DNA from: CADEED01 sp035286365
GTDB taxonomy: Bacteria; Pseudomonadota; Gammaproteobacteria; Steroidobacterales; Steroidobacteraceae
Reading direction: 5' to 3'
DNA: 64,000 bases
NCBI GenBank assembly: GCA_035286365.1
Contig: DATHJZ010000076.1
Span: 1 to 64,000 of the forward strand
Shown one piece after another: positions 7,804-16,940 of this stretch (position 1 is the stretch's first letter; each line of letters begins with the position of its first letter). Below the pieces are notes generated by a model. The model was given only the letters and a program-made list of their open reading frames with translations. It was not told the DNA's origin and made no database searches. Made by a program: the position numbers and the translations under genes.

Positions 7804-10800
7804 ACTCGAAGACGCGGATGCGCTGGCCCGCGACCGCGCGCTCACGGTCGATGAATCCTTCATCGTCCAGGCGCCGGCGGGCTCGGGCAAGACGACCGTG
7901 CTCACGCAGCGCTACCTGCGATTGCTTGCGACCGTCGACGAACCCGAACAGGTGCTCGCCATCACGTTCACGCGGAAAGCCGCGGGCGAGATGCGCGAAC
8001 GCGTGCGACAGGCGCTCGACGGGAACATCCAGGTGAAATCGCCGGCCGACGAGCTCACGCTGCGGCTCGCCGCCGCGGCGCGCGAACAGGCGTCGCGGCG
8101 GCAGTGGGGCATCGAGGACAGCGCCGCACGCCTGCGGATCCAGACCATCGATTCCTTCAACCATTACCTGGCGAATTCGCTGCCGATCACCTCGCGCAGC
8201 GGGTTCGCGCGCGGCGTGGCGGACTCGCCCGACGATCTGTATGCGCTTGCGGCGCGCGAAACCATGCGCCACGCGGAAAGCGATCCGGACTTCAGCAAGC
8301 AATTGGAACTGCTCCTGCGTCGCCTGGACAATCGCTGGTTGAGGCTCGAGGAGTTGATCGCCGCCATGTTGCCGAGGCGCGCGGAGTGGTTGCCCAACAT
8401 GCCGCAGCTGTCGGGCGAGGAACTCGTGCCGCGCATCGAGGAGAGTCTCACCGCGATCGTGGCCGAGGAGCTCGCGCTCGCCGCGCAACTGCTGCCCGCC
8501 GGCTTTGCGGAGCAGGCGAGCCGGCTCGCGCACTTCGCGGCGAACAACCTCGATCCGCAGGTTCATGCCGATGTCGGCGTCTGGCGCGACTCGGCCGCAC
8601 CGCTCACGTTGACGCTTGCGGACTTGCCGCGCTGGCGTTTCGTGATGGGGCTTGCGCTGACCGCAGAAGGAACGCTGCGCAAGACGCTCACGAAGACGCA
8701 GGGAATACCGGCGGACGATCCGCTGGCCCGTACCCTGCGCGATGAATGGAAAGAGGCGCTCGGCCGCTTCGACGCGCGGCAGGCTGCGGCGCTGGTGCGC
8801 ATTGCGGCGCTGCCCGAGCCGCGTATTCCCGAAAAGGCGCGGCGCGCGCTCGATGCGCTGGCGCGTATCCTGCTGCTCGCCGCGCAGCAGCTCACGCTGG
8901 TTTTCGACGCGCAGGGCGAATGCGATCACCCGCAGATCGCTGGTGCCGCGCGCCGCGCGCTGACCGAGAACGCGAGCCCGACGCCGCTCGCCGAACGCCT
9001 GGGCACGCGGCTGCTGCACGTGCTCGTCGATGAATTCCAGGACACCTCGCGCGATCAATACGAATTGCTGCTGTCGCTCACGCAGGACTGGTCGCAGGGC
9101 GACGGGCACACATTGTTCGTGGTCGGCGATCCGATGCAGTCCATCTACGGCTTCCGCAACGCCGAGGTCGGCCGGTTCGCCACGGTGCGCGAAGGCGGGC
9201 TCGCGAACGTGCGCCTCACGCCGCTCGAGTTGCGGCGCAATTTCCGCTCGGCACCGGCGCTCGTGCACTGGTGCAACGACGTCTTCGCGCGCGTGTTCCC
9301 GCCGGAGGACGACGCGCGCACCAGCGCGGTTCGGCATCTTAAAAGCGTCGCCGCCCGCGCACATCTCAAAGGCGAGCCGCGTGTGTACCGCGTGGGGTTC
9401 GATGGGGGCGCGCGTGCCGAAGCGCAGTCCGCCGCGCGCCTGATCGCGGGTCTGCGCCGTGAGCGTCCCGATGAATCGATCGCGGTGCTCGCGGGCGCAC
9501 GCACGCACCTGCGCGCGATTCGCGCGGAACTGGCGCGCCTGAACCTGCCGTTCATCGGGGTGAATCTCGAACCACTCTCCGATGTCTCGGCCGTGCGCGA
9601 CCTGGAAGCGTTGCTGCGCGCGCTCGAATCGCCGCTCGATCGCATCGCGTGGCTGGCCGTGCTGCGCGCGCCCTTCGTGGGATTGACGCTGCCGGATCTC
9701 ACGCGCGTGAGCGAAGCGGCTGGCGCGGACACCATTGCGACGGCGCTGCGCAACGGAATTGGCGGACTGACGCCGGACGGTTTCGACCGGTTGCTGCGCG
9801 CCACGCCGATTCTGCTCGCGGGATGGAGCGAACGCGAACGGGAAAGCCGCGCGCACGCCGTCGAACGTGTGTGGCTCGCGCTGGGCGGCGCGGCGACTTG
9901 TGCCGGCGCTGGAGACATCGCGCATGCGCGCCGCTTCCTCGCCGCGCTCGATGAGGAGGACCAGAAACGCGCGCGCGGCCGGTCGCCAGACCTCGAGCGC
10001 CTGATGCGGCGGCTGTATGCCGAAGATCCATCGCAGCCGGGTGCCGTCTCTCTCATGACCATTCACGGCGCCAAGGGCCTCGAGTTCGATCATGTATTCG
10101 TGCTCGGCGTCGGTTTGCGCGGGCGCGGTGAGGAGTCGCGGCTGCTCAACTGGCTGGAGCTGCCACGCAAGGGTGGACGCGATCATCTGTTGATGGCACC
10201 GCTGCGCTTCCGCGACCAGGACGACGACGAGAAGGACGATGACATCAACCAGTACCTGCGCGGCATCCACCGCGAGCGGGCGATCGCGGAGCGCGCGCGG
10301 CAGGCGTATGTCGCGATGACGCGCGCACGGTATTCCCTGCACCTGTACGTGCATCCGCGCACCACGCAAACAGAGGGCGTGTTTTCCTTTGCGCCGCCGG
10401 CGAATACGCTGCTGCACAATCTATGGCCCGCGCTCGGCGGCGACATGGCCAACTTCGAAAGCATCGGTGTGGAAGCCGGTGACGAGATCATTCTGCCGGC
10501 CATCACACACCAGCGGCGGCGCCTGCCGCGCCAGGTACCCGCCTTTTCGATTCCGCCGGATGTGCTCGCGCGTGGCGAACTCGTTCCATTGAACGCCGAG
10601 GAGGATGCGATCGAGTTCAGCTGGGTGCGTCAGACGGCGCGGCGAGTCGGCACCGTGGTGCACGAGGCGCTCGAGCGATTCGCGCGCGGCAGTCTGCCGG
10701 GCCTCGAGGAATTGCCCGCGTTGCGCGCGCGGCTGGAATCGCGGTTGCAGGCGCTGGGAGTGGAGGGCGCGGCGGCGCAGGCGGGCGTCGAGCGTGCGTT

Positions 10801-11149
10801 GACGGCGTTGCGGGCGACGCTCGAGGACGAACGCGGCCGCTGGCTGTTCGATGCCGGACACCGCGAGGCGCATTCGGAGCTGGCGTTGTCCGGCGTGCGC
10901 GCGGGACACATCATCAATGCGGTGATCGATCGCACGTTCGTGGCGGAGGGCATCCGCTGGGTCGTCGACTTCAAGACGAGTCCGCACGAAGGCGGCGATC
11001 TGGCGGCGTTTCTCGATTCCGAGTCGCTGCGCTACGAGGCGCAGCTCAAGCGCTACGCGCACCTGGCGCGCGGGCTCGGGCCTGAACCGGTGCGCGCCGG
11101 TCTGTACTTCCCGCTGCTCGCCGCGTGGCGCGAAGTCAGCGTCGACTAA
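7796..11149 (+). CDS. AddA/RecB-like UvrD-family helicase-nuclease
   Basis: A 1117-residue superfamily 1 helicase with a C-terminal nuclease. Motif I is APAGSGKTTVLTQRYLRLL, motif II VLVDEFQDTS, motif III VGDPMQSIYGFRN, motif IV LRRNFRSAPALV, motif V MTIHGAKGLEFDHVFV and motif VI YVAMTRARYSLHLYV. The PD-(D/E)XK nuclease is near residue 1040 (NAVIDRTFVAEG then WVVDFKTS). ATG 7796 overlaps the stop of the AddB-like gene as ATGAGTGA. With that partner it probably forms a two-subunit end-processing enzyme that feeds RecA. The 3' end is convergent with gspN, and the two stop codons overlap by four bases. Confidence 0.92.
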   Translation: MSELEDADALARDRALTVDESFIVQAPAGSGKTTVLTQRYLRLLATVDEPEQVLAITFTRKAAGEMRERVRQALDGNIQVKSPADELTLRLAAAAREQASRRQWGIEDSAARLRIQTIDSFNHYLANSLPITSRSGFARGVADSPDDLYALAARETMRHAESDPDFSKQLELLLRRLDNRWLRLEELIAAMLPRRAEWLPNMPQLSGEELVPRIEESLTAIVAEELALAAQLLPAGFAEQASRLAHFAANNLDPQVHADVGVWRDSAAPLTLTLADLPRWRFVMGLALTAEGTLRKTLTKTQGIPADDPLARTLRDEWKEALGRFDARQAAALVRIAALPEPRIPEKARRALDALARILLLAAQQLTLVFDAQGECDHPQIAGAARRALTENASPTPLAERLGTRLLHVLVDEFQDTSRDQYELLLSLTQDWSQGDGHTLFVVGDPMQSIYGFRNAEVGRFATVREGGLANVRLTPLELRRNFRSAPALVHWCNDVFARVFPPEDDARTSAVRHLKSVAARAHLKGEPRVYRVGFDGGARAEAQSAARLIAGLRRERPDESIAVLAGARTHLRAIRAELARLNLPFIGVNLEPLSDVSAVRDLEALLRALESPLDRIAWLAVLRAPFVGLTLPDLTRVSEAAGADTIATALRNGIGGLTPDGFDRLLRATPILLAGWSERERESRAHAVERVWLALGGAATCAGAGDIAHARRFLAALDEEDQKRARGRSPDLERLMRRLYAEDPSQPGAVSLMTIHGAKGLEFDHVFVLGVGLRGRGEESRLLNWLELPRKGGRDHLLMAPLRFRDQDDDEKDDDINQYLRGIHRERAIAERARQAYVAMTRARYSLHLYVHPRTTQTEGVFSFAPPANTLLHNLWPALGGDMANFESIGVEAGDEIILPAITHQRRRLPRQVPAFSIPPDVLARGELVPLNAEEDAIEFSWVRQTARRVGTVVHEALERFARGSLPGLEELPALRARLESRLQALGVEGAAAQAGVERALTALRATLEDERGRWLFDAGHREAHSELALSGVRAGHIINAVIDRTFVAEGIRWVVDFKTSPHEGGDLAAFLDSESLRYEAQLKRYAHLARGLGPEPVRAGLYFPLLAAWREVSVD

Positions 11150-11898
11150 AAAGAACCTTCGAACGAGAAGGCGGTGCGCCCCGAGGCGTCGGGTGCGGCG
11201 CCGAGCGCGATCTCGCGTACCAGCGATTCCGCCTGCGCGGTGCGGCCGGTGATGAATCCACTGACCAGGTAGGTATTGGGCGGCGTAAGTGTGAGGGTGC
11301 CGTCGACCTTGAACGGTCCGCCGATATCGCGCAGCTTGCCGACCACCGTGTCGTCTGTCTGGGTGGCGCCGTCGAAGATCAGTCGAAAGGAACCGAGATC
11401 CAGGGGGCGCGCGCCCACCTGGCGCAGACCCGTGAGATCGAGCGTGCCTTCGACCTGGCGCACGCTGTGCGCTGCGCCAATTACGACGCGCTTGAGGTTT
11501 GCGGCAATGCTGCCGCGCTTGTCGGGCGGCAGATCCACGATGAAGGCGGGATCGAGCGGAAATTGCGCCACGAAGTTGCGCAGTTCACCTACGCCGCCAA
11601 GGCTCAGGTCGATGTCCGCCCGGGCGCTGAGCGCGCCGCCGCGAATGTCGACGTCACCGCGCAACTTGCCGCCGAGGGCGGCGCCGGGTGCCAGATTCCA
11701 GGTCGCATCGCCGAGCTTGCTGTTCTCGACCAGGAGACCGAGACATTCGCCGTGCCAGATCGAGCCGCCGAGGTCGGCGCACTTCGCCTGCGGCGGCAGG
11801 GCCGAGGCGAACCAGGAAGCCGGTAGATAGAGCGCCAGGATCACCAGGAACACCGCTACGCCTGCGAAGACGGTCAGCAGCAGCGCGCCGCGCTTCAT
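11146..11898 (-). CDS. gspN: Type II secretion system protein N
   Basis: A 250-residue protein with one N-terminal membrane anchor (LLTVFAGVAVFLVILALYL) and a periplasmic beta-rich body. The start of the body, LPPQAKCADLGGSIWHGECLGL, is the GspN signature, with the ALPP..C....G.IW pattern. GspN is an accessory inner-membrane component of some type II secretion systems. ATG 11898 shares its A with the gspM stop (TGATG). It is the last gene of the operon gspGHIJKLMN in this window. Its stop overlaps the stop of the convergent AddA-like gene. Confidence 0.88.
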   Translation of the reverse strand: MKRGALLLTVFAGVAVFLVILALYLPASWFASALPPQAKCADLGGSIWHGECLGLLVENSKLGDATWNLAPGAALGGKLRGDVDIRGGALSARADIDLSLGGVGELRNFVAQFPLDPAFIVDLPPDKRGSIAANLKRVVIGAAHSVRQVEGTLDLTGLRQVGARPLDLGSFRLIFDGATQTDDTVVGKLRDIGGPFKVDGTLTLTPPNTYLVSGFITGRTAQAESLVREIALGAAPDASGRTAFSFEGSF

Positions 11899-12371
11899 CA
11901 ACCGGCCTTGAGAACGAGGCCCGCGTTCACCAGGCCGACTTCACCGGCGGATTCGATCTCCGCGGATTCGACCCGCACACCGTGCTGTTGCGAGAGGCGC
12001 GCGAGCCACGCGACCAGGGCATCGAACGGCGCCTTGTCGAGCCGGATGCGCAAGCCGCGCTCGCCGTTGGGCTGGCTGCTCGTCAGGGATTTGCCGAGCC
12101 CGCTCTCGCGCGCCGAGCTGTCGATGAGCACCACCAGCGATTCGGCGTTGGTGGCACCAGCCGCGCCCGGGCCCATCCCCGCGAGCTGCGGCGCAACGCC
12201 CTGGATGAACGCGAGATCGCCCTGTTTGGCCGTGATGCGCTGGCGGGCCTGGGAAATATCCCGACTGACCGTCAGCACGAGGCTCAAAACCACCAGCACC
12301 AGCGCGACCGCGCCGCCGATGTTGAGGACGCGGCGATCGCGCTCGGAGAGATTTTCGTACCACGCGCGCAT
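11898..12371 (-). CDS. gspM: Type II secretion system protein M
   Basis: A 157-residue bitopic inner-membrane protein. A short cytoplasmic head (MRAWYENLSERDRRVLNIG) is followed by one helix and a coiled, ferredoxin-like periplasmic domain (FIQGVAPQLAGMG, then ESLVVLIDSSARESGLG and VAWLARLSQQHGVRVESAEI). GspM partners GspL in the assembly platform. ATG 12371 overlaps the gspL stop as TGATG; a GTG immediately upstream is also possible. Confidence 0.9.
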   Translation of the reverse strand: MRAWYENLSERDRRVLNIGGAVALVLVVLSLVLTVSRDISQARQRITAKQGDLAFIQGVAPQLAGMGPGAAGATNAESLVVLIDSSARESGLGKSLTSSQPNGERGLRIRLDKAPFDALVAWLARLSQQHGVRVESAEIESAGEVGLVNAGLVLKAG

Positions 12372-13621
12372 CACGCGCCCGCCTTGCGGATCTGCAACTG
12401 CCCGCTATAGCTGTCGCCGCTGGCGCTCCCGCCCAGGATGTCGGCCTTCCAGCTCGCGCCGCGCAACTGCTGGCCGATGGCGTCGAGGCTGGCGGCGTCG
12501 GGTGCGTTGATGCGCAGATTCAACGTGCCATCGCGGAACGTCATGCTTTCGATCTTCGCGGTCGGTGCGGCGGAACGCGCCGTTGCGACTGCCGACAGCG
12601 CCGGCAGCAGTGCGCCGCCACCGCCGCCACCGCGAATTTCGGCCAGCCGTTTTTCCACCCGGCGGCGCGCGTTGGCCGCGTTTTTCTCCCCGGGCATGGC
12701 CACGCGGAAAGCATTTTGGATGCTGGTATCGAGCGCGGCTTCGTTTTTGCGCAGGCCGGACAATTCGAAATAGCGTGCGCCGATGTGCAGGGACAGCAAC
12801 GAACCGGCCAGCAGCGCCGCGATTCGCCAGGCACGCCAGCCTTCCTGCATCGATGACGCGATCGCGAACGCACCCTGCAGCAGGTTGACCGCTTCGCCGC
12901 TGGCGGCCGCCGGAGCGAGCACACCCAGCGGGCCGGACGGCAACAACTGCACCTTCACGCCGGTGAAGCGGTCGCGGAATGCATCGACCGCGATCTGGTG
13001 TGCCTCCCATTCCTCGTGGCCGGCATAGAGCAGTAAGCCGAGCGGTGCGGGTTCGAGACCGGCGACGGTCGAGACCTGCATGTCGAGCGCCATCTCGAAC
13101 GCGTCGGTGATCGAGAGCGTCGGCAGCACCAGCGGTACTCCTTCGGCGCCGCGCAGCGTGATCGAATCGCCATCGAGCAGCGCGATCAGCTGGCCGGGCA
13201 TCGCGGGCAACAGCGTCGATTCCGGGTAGATAGCCGTGGGATTGAGGCCGGCGCTGCGCAGCTGCGCGAGCCAGGATTCGAGGCGCGCGCGCTGCACCAC
13301 GGTGACCGGTATGCGGCCCGTGTCGCCCACGCGTTCGCCGATGGCGAAGTGCAGGTTTTCGATTTCGTCGGCGACGCGCTCCTCGAGCGCGTACGGAACG
13401 ACCTGCGCGAGTTTCGCGGCACCCTTGGCCGGTGCGTCGCTGTCGGTGACCAGCACGTCCCCGGCCGGCACGATGACCGCGATACGGCGTCCGGCGCTCA
13501 TCGCCGTCGCCTGTGCGAGTTCGCCCGACACGGCATCGACCACTACCTGGCCGTCGTTGTCGCACACCATCCAGCGGGGCGGAGCGCCGTCGCGCAGGTG
13601 AATTACCAGGGTCTCGCTCAT
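12371..13621 (-). CDS. gspL: Type II secretion system protein L
   Basis: A 416-residue assembly-platform protein. The cytoplasmic actin-like half (residues about 1-260, starting MSETLVIHLRDG, with AKLAQVVPYALEERVADEIENLHFA) normally binds the ATPase GspE. One membrane helix follows (RAWRIAALLAGSLLSLHIGA), then a periplasmic ferredoxin-like domain containing a Gly run. GspE is not in the window, so gspC, D, E and F must lie elsewhere. The spacing to gspK is 3 bp and the gene overlaps gspM. Confidence 0.92.
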   Translation of the reverse strand: MSETLVIHLRDGAPPRWMVCDNDGQVVVDAVSGELAQATAMSAGRRIAVIVPAGDVLVTDSDAPAKGAAKLAQVVPYALEERVADEIENLHFAIGERVGDTGRIPVTVVQRARLESWLAQLRSAGLNPTAIYPESTLLPAMPGQLIALLDGDSITLRGAEGVPLVLPTLSITDAFEMALDMQVSTVAGLEPAPLGLLLYAGHEEWEAHQIAVDAFRDRFTGVKVQLLPSGPLGVLAPAAASGEAVNLLQGAFAIASSMQEGWRAWRIAALLAGSLLSLHIGARYFELSGLRKNEAALDTSIQNAFRVAMPGEKNAANARRRVEKRLAEIRGGGGGGALLPALSAVATARSAAPTAKIESMTFRDGTLNLRINAPDAASLDAIGQQLRGASWKADILGGSASGDSYSGQLQIRKAGA

Positions 13622-13624
13622 CGA

Positions 13625-14581
13625 TTATTCACTTCCAAAACTGCGCTGTACGGTACGCACCTTATTCCCTTGCTCGCGCAATAGAACACTGTACAAAACG
13701 AACTCGGCAGTGCCAATACGAATGTTGGTGCGCAGGCGGAACCACTGCGAGGTTTCCTCGACCCGGGCCTCGGCCTTGGCCCGCAGGTTTGCATCGCTGA
13801 TGACGCCGACGAAGACTGCCTTCTGCGGAAAACAGCCCTTGGCACGCTGCCCCTTGGCGGACAGATCGGTGCCTGCGAATTCCGAGTGGTTCGCCGGGTC
13901 ATTGCGCGCGGCATCGAGCACCAGACCCAGTCCCGTGCACACATTGATGCGCGTGTCGTTCGGAAGGGCGGTGACGTAGGGCGCGAGCTTGGCGTAGTTC
14001 GCGGCGCCAAAGGCGGGCAGTGCGAGCAGCTCCGAGGTGTGGGTGATGAAGGTGTTCGGCGGGCGGTACGGTGGGACCTGCGAGAGATACAGAGTGTCTT
14101 CGCCACCCTGGTTGTACGGCGCGATGTCGGTATCTATCCAGTCGACCAGGTAGTCCGCAAAGCGCTGATCGATATCGAGGTCGCTCAGCAGGCGCTGAAA
14201 GACCTGGACCTGATCCGGATCGGCGACGAAGCTGCCGGTGGGCGCGTCCCACTTCACGACGCTGTTGAGATTGAAGCGCCCGGAGAGATCCTCGAGCTGC
14301 GCCGCGATCCACACGCCCGTGCCTTCGATCTCCAGCGGGCCGAGCGGCTGCGCCCAGTCCTGGTCGGGGGTGATCTTGCTGCCGGCGTTCTCGAGCGCGA
14401 TATCGGCGAGCCCCTCGGCTGACATGCCGGCCTGCAACGCCTGTTCCAGTGTGAACGTCGCGGCGGCACGGCGGGCGGCCATAGCCTTGTTGTAAGTCAT
14501 GGTGGCGGCGAGCATGGTCGCGATCGCAAAAATCGTGATCGCCACGAGCAGGGCCACGCCGCGTTGACGCTGGTGTTTCAC
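13625..14581 (-). CDS. gspK: Type II secretion system minor pseudopilin K
   Basis: A 318-residue minor pseudopilin. The N-terminus VKHQRQRGVALLVAITIFAIA is the GspK-type class III signal, lacking the Glu at +5 as is normal for GspK. The large globular domain includes LEDLSGRFNLNSVV and FADYLVDWIDTDIAPYNQGGED, typical of the GspK calcium-binding region. GspK caps the pseudopilus tip with GspI and GspJ. GTG 14581 overlaps the gspJ stop as GTGA. The frame continues open upstream to 14719, but that part is antisense-like Arg-rich sequence within gspJ. Confidence 0.92.
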   Translation of the reverse strand: MKHQRQRGVALLVAITIFAIATMLAATMTYNKAMAARRAAATFTLEQALQAGMSAEGLADIALENAGSKITPDQDWAQPLGPLEIEGTGVWIAAQLEDLSGRFNLNSVVKWDAPTGSFVADPDQVQVFQRLLSDLDIDQRFADYLVDWIDTDIAPYNQGGEDTLYLSQVPPYRPPNTFITHTSELLALPAFGAANYAKLAPYVTALPNDTRINVCTGLGLVLDAARNDPANHSEFAGTDLSAKGQRAKGCFPQKAVFVGVISDANLRAKAEARVEETSQWFRLRTNIRIGTAEFVLYSVLLREQGNKVRTVQRSFGSE

Positions 14582-15210
14582 GTGGGCACTTCGAAGACGC
14601 GCTGCACGCGGCCCCAGTCCTCGAACACGATCGTGAGCTCGATGGCGAGCGGCCGCGCCAGCAGGAGCTCGTCGATATTCGCGGGGCCCGCCGGTCCATT
14701 CGCGGTGATCACCGGCCATTCCTTGCGCCAGTTGCGCGATACCGGATCAAGGAAGCGAAGCTCGACCGATTTCAGGCGCGTGAGCAGGACGCGCTGGCGC
14801 GGCTCCGCGGCCAACGCCGCATCGAGCGCCAACCAGTGTTCACGCACTAGCGACCCGTCGATGAAGCGATAGCGGACCCGTTGCTCGGCCGGGCGCTGCA
14901 CGCCGGCCGGGTTGCTCCAGCCGGTGCGCGTGAACACCAGCAGCGTGTTGTCGCGGTTGTCGGCGCTGATCGCAGGCAGCAGCTGGCCGGTGCCCTGCGT
15001 GTCGCGCGCCGCCCGCGCCGCGAGCTGCGCGAAGTCCTGCGCCACCACGCGCATTCCACGCTGAATCTCGGTGATTCGCGCCTGCCTGACCTTGAGCGTC
15101 TCGTTGGACTGCAGGCCCTGGTTGAGCGCGCGATAGCCCATCGCGAACATCACCGCCGCGATGAAGATGGCGATCATGACCTCGACCAGCGTGAAACCTG
15201 AACGGCGCAT
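14578..15210 (-). CDS. gspJ: Type II secretion system minor pseudopilin J
   Basis: A 210-residue minor pseudopilin. The prepilin signal is MRRSGFTLVEVMIAIFIAAV, cleaved after Gly5, with Glu at mature position 5. The downstream text (GYRALNQGLQ, RITEIQRGMRVVAQDFAQLAARAARD, LKSVELRFLDP) matches GspJ. It forms the GspI-J-K tip complex in the periplasm. Its start lies at the gspI stop and its stop overlaps the gspK start. Confidence 0.92.
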   Translation of the reverse strand: MRRSGFTLVEVMIAIFIAAVMFAMGYRALNQGLQSNETLKVRQARITEIQRGMRVVAQDFAQLAARAARDTQGTGQLLPAISADNRDNTLLVFTRTGWSNPAGVQRPAEQRVRYRFIDGSLVREHWLALDAALAAEPRQRVLLTRLKSVELRFLDPVSRNWRKEWPVITANGPAGPANIDELLLARPLAIELTIVFEDWGRVQRVFEVPT

Positions 15211-15854
15211 CAGCGGTCCGTCGGCGGCGGTTTGACCGGCACACTGGGATTGCCGGGATTGCCGGGATTGCCGGGACTCCCTGTAGTCCCGGGGGCTGCG
15301 GGCGTGCCCGGTCCGCCGGGCCCCTGGTTGTTAGGCGCGCCGGTGATGTTGCCGCGCATGGTCATACCGATCGCTGTATTTCGGTCAGAGCGAGCCGAAC
15401 TCACCACGCCGGTCACCGTCGTCGACCAATTAGCCTTCTCGAGCTCGCCGCCGCTCGGTGAACTCTCGGGGTCCTTTTGCGCAGTCTGTTGCTGCTCGAC
15501 TGCGCGTGTGTCGTCGACGGTTTCGCCCGTCGGTCGCGACCGCACGTCGACCCGGAACATGCCCTTCACCGGCAACTCAATGACCTCCTGTTCCCATTGC
15601 CAGCGCATCCCAGCCATGACGGTGTTGCCGGTGCGCTTGCCCACATCGGGCATTTGCTGCGAGATGCGAATCTCGGCGAGGCGATTGAGCGCCACCCACT
15701 CGGCCAGCGTCTTGTCCCTGAGATAGCTGATGTTGCTGGCGGCCGAGGTGATGGTGCCTAACAACGCGCCGACCGCCAGCGCGACGACGGCCAGCGCGAT
15801 CAGCACTTCGATGAGCGTGAATCCGCGGCCGGTTTTACGCCGGGGGATCCTCAT
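15210..15854 (-). CDS. gspI: Type II secretion minor pseudopilin I with a collagen-like C-terminal tail
   Basis: The prepilin signal GRGFTLIEVLIALAVVAL with Glu16, followed by LRDKTLAEWVALNRLAEIR, is typical GspI. The protein is 214 residues, while GspI is usually near 120-130. The extra length is a low-complexity stretch after about residue 108 (TRAVEQQQTAQKDPESSPSGGE) and a Gly/Pro/Asn tail from about residue 168, including triplets such as GPGGPGTP and SPGNPGNPGNP, ending PPPTDR. The frame stays open and ends right at the gspJ start, so the tail is not a frameshift artefact. The family core forms the pseudopilus tip with GspJ and GspK; the function of the tail is unknown. Confidence 0.88.
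   Translation of the reverse strand: MRIPRRKTGRGFTLIEVLIALAVVALAVGALLGTITSAASNISYLRDKTLAEWVALNRLAEIRISQQMPDVGKRTGNTVMAGMRWQWEQEVIELPVKGMFRVDVRSRPTGETVDDTRAVEQQQTAQKDPESSPSGGELEKANWSTTVTGVVSSARSDRNTAIGMTMRGNITGAPNNQGPGGPGTPAAPGTTGSPGNPGNPGNPSVPVKPPPTDR
15246..15272. repeat. Three tandem copies of a 9-bp unit inside gspI
   Basis: GGGATTGCC is repeated three times with no spacer. On the coding strand this gives the Gly-Asn-Pro triplets of the GspI tail. Such a unit can change length by slippage in steps of three residues without breaking the frame. Confidence 0.85.
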
Positions 15855-16462
15855 TTGGCACGTGCCGCGCGCACCGGCGGATATTTCTCAGCTTCAATTT
15901 CGCCCGGCAGCAGCAGGCGGATGTTGGTCTGCTCGTCGGAATAGATACGCGCACTTTCGCCGCCGCCTTCGCGTTGCAACGTCATTTCGAACGAGGAGAG
16001 GTCCCCGTTGGCGAAGACCATGATGGTCGGCGCAAAGTCTTCGATTTCCTTCTTCTTCTCATCGAGCACGATCTTGCGGCCTTCGACTACCACCATTGGC
16101 TGGAGGCCTTCGGGAAATTGCCGCGCGCGCAGCGCCTCGTCTTCCTCGACCAGGCGCCATTGGTTGGCGAGCACGTCGAACACCACGAACGAATATCCGG
16201 TTTCATTGATGCGGAAGCCGTAGTCGCGCGTCTGCAGCTCGGCCTGCTCACGCACGTAGTCGAACAACGCATCGAGTTTCTGCGCTTCGCGCTCGAGTTG
16301 CTCGTCGCGGCGGCCGCCGGAGAACTGCAGGATGAAAGCCGCGGAGACCACCCCGATGATGACGACCACCACCATGATCTCGATGAGCGTGAAACCGCGT
16401 GCACGCGCGGCCGTTGCGCCTGCCCCGTTACTGATCGAGGTTCCAGTTGCCAATGTCGGCAT
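15851..16462 (-). CDS. gspH: Type II secretion system minor pseudopilin H
   Basis: A pseudopilin of about 203 residues with the class III signal ARGFTLIEIMVVVVIIGVVS and Glu at +5. The body contains LEREAQKLDALFDYVREQAELQTRDYGFRI and VVFDVLANQWRLVEEDEALRAR, typical of GspH. GspH links the pseudopilus tip complex to the GspG fibre. ATG 16462 would overlap the end of gspG by 35 bp; a TTG at 16453 is an alternative. Longer upstream frame is inside gspG and not family-like. The stop overlaps the gspI start. Confidence 0.88.
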   Translation of the reverse strand: MPTLATGTSISNGAGATAARARGFTLIEIMVVVVIIGVVSAAFILQFSGGRRDEQLEREAQKLDALFDYVREQAELQTRDYGFRINETGYSFVVFDVLANQWRLVEEDEALRARQFPEGLQPMVVVEGRKIVLDEKKKEIEDFAPTIMVFANGDLSSFEMTLQREGGGESARIYSDEQTNIRLLLPGEIEAEKYPPVRAARAK

Positions 16463-16871
16463 TTTCGCCTTCGCCGCCTTCCTGGCCATCGGCGCCGAAC
16501 GAATACAAGTCGTATTCCTGCCCGCGCGTTCCCGGAAAGACGTACTGGTATGGGTTGCCCCAGGGATCGTTGCCGACGCGCTTAAGATAACCACCTTCGC
16601 GCCAATTTCGGACCGTCGGGTCGTTGGGCCGCTGCACCAGCGCGCTCAATCCCAGGTCGGTGCTTGGAAACTTGTAGATGTCGAGCTTGTACAGGGTGAG
16701 GCCGGCTTCGATCGCCTGGATGTCGCTCTTGGCCTTGGTGGTTTGCGCCTTGGCGAGGTTGCCGAAGATATTGGGCAGAATCACGGCGGCGAGCAGACCG
16801 ATGATGACCACGACGACCATGATCTCGATGAGCGTGAAGCCGCGGGCAGAACGATGAATTCGCGATGGCAT
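16428..16871 (-). CDS. gspG: Type II secretion system major pseudopilin G
   Basis: A 147-residue major pseudopilin and first gene of the minus-strand operon. The signal ARGFTLIEIMVVVVIIGLLA is cleaved after the Gly. NIFGNLAKAQTTKAKSDIQ and YKFPSTDLGLSALV follow, then the calcium-site region WGNPYQYVFPGTRGQEYDLYS. It polymerises into the periplasmic pseudopilus that pushes folded exoproteins through the GspD channel. ATG 16871 was chosen because the preceding 23 codons look like leader DNA. The 69-bp gap to the divergent rhombosortase gene should hold the promoters for both. Confidence 0.94.
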   Translation of the reverse strand: MPSRIHRSARGFTLIEIMVVVVIIGLLAAVILPNIFGNLAKAQTTKAKSDIQAIEAGLTLYKLDIYKFPSTDLGLSALVQRPNDPTVRNWREGGYLKRVGNDPWGNPYQYVFPGTRGQEYDLYSFGADGQEGGEGENADIGNWNLDQ

Positions 16872-16940
16872 GAAGACCCCGTGGGGCTTTGGCTGTGGCA
16901 GAGCGGGCAGAGGGCCAATTTCGGTGGCGGATGATAGCAA

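Noticed and set aside
7526..10417. 963-codon open frame on the minus strand
   Set aside because: It is antisense to the AddA-like gene, rich in Arg, His and Gln, and resembles no family; a GC-rich shadow frame.
15246..15272. Short tandem repeat as a CRISPR or mobile-element trace
   Set aside because: It is a 9-bp in-frame coding repeat with no spacers.
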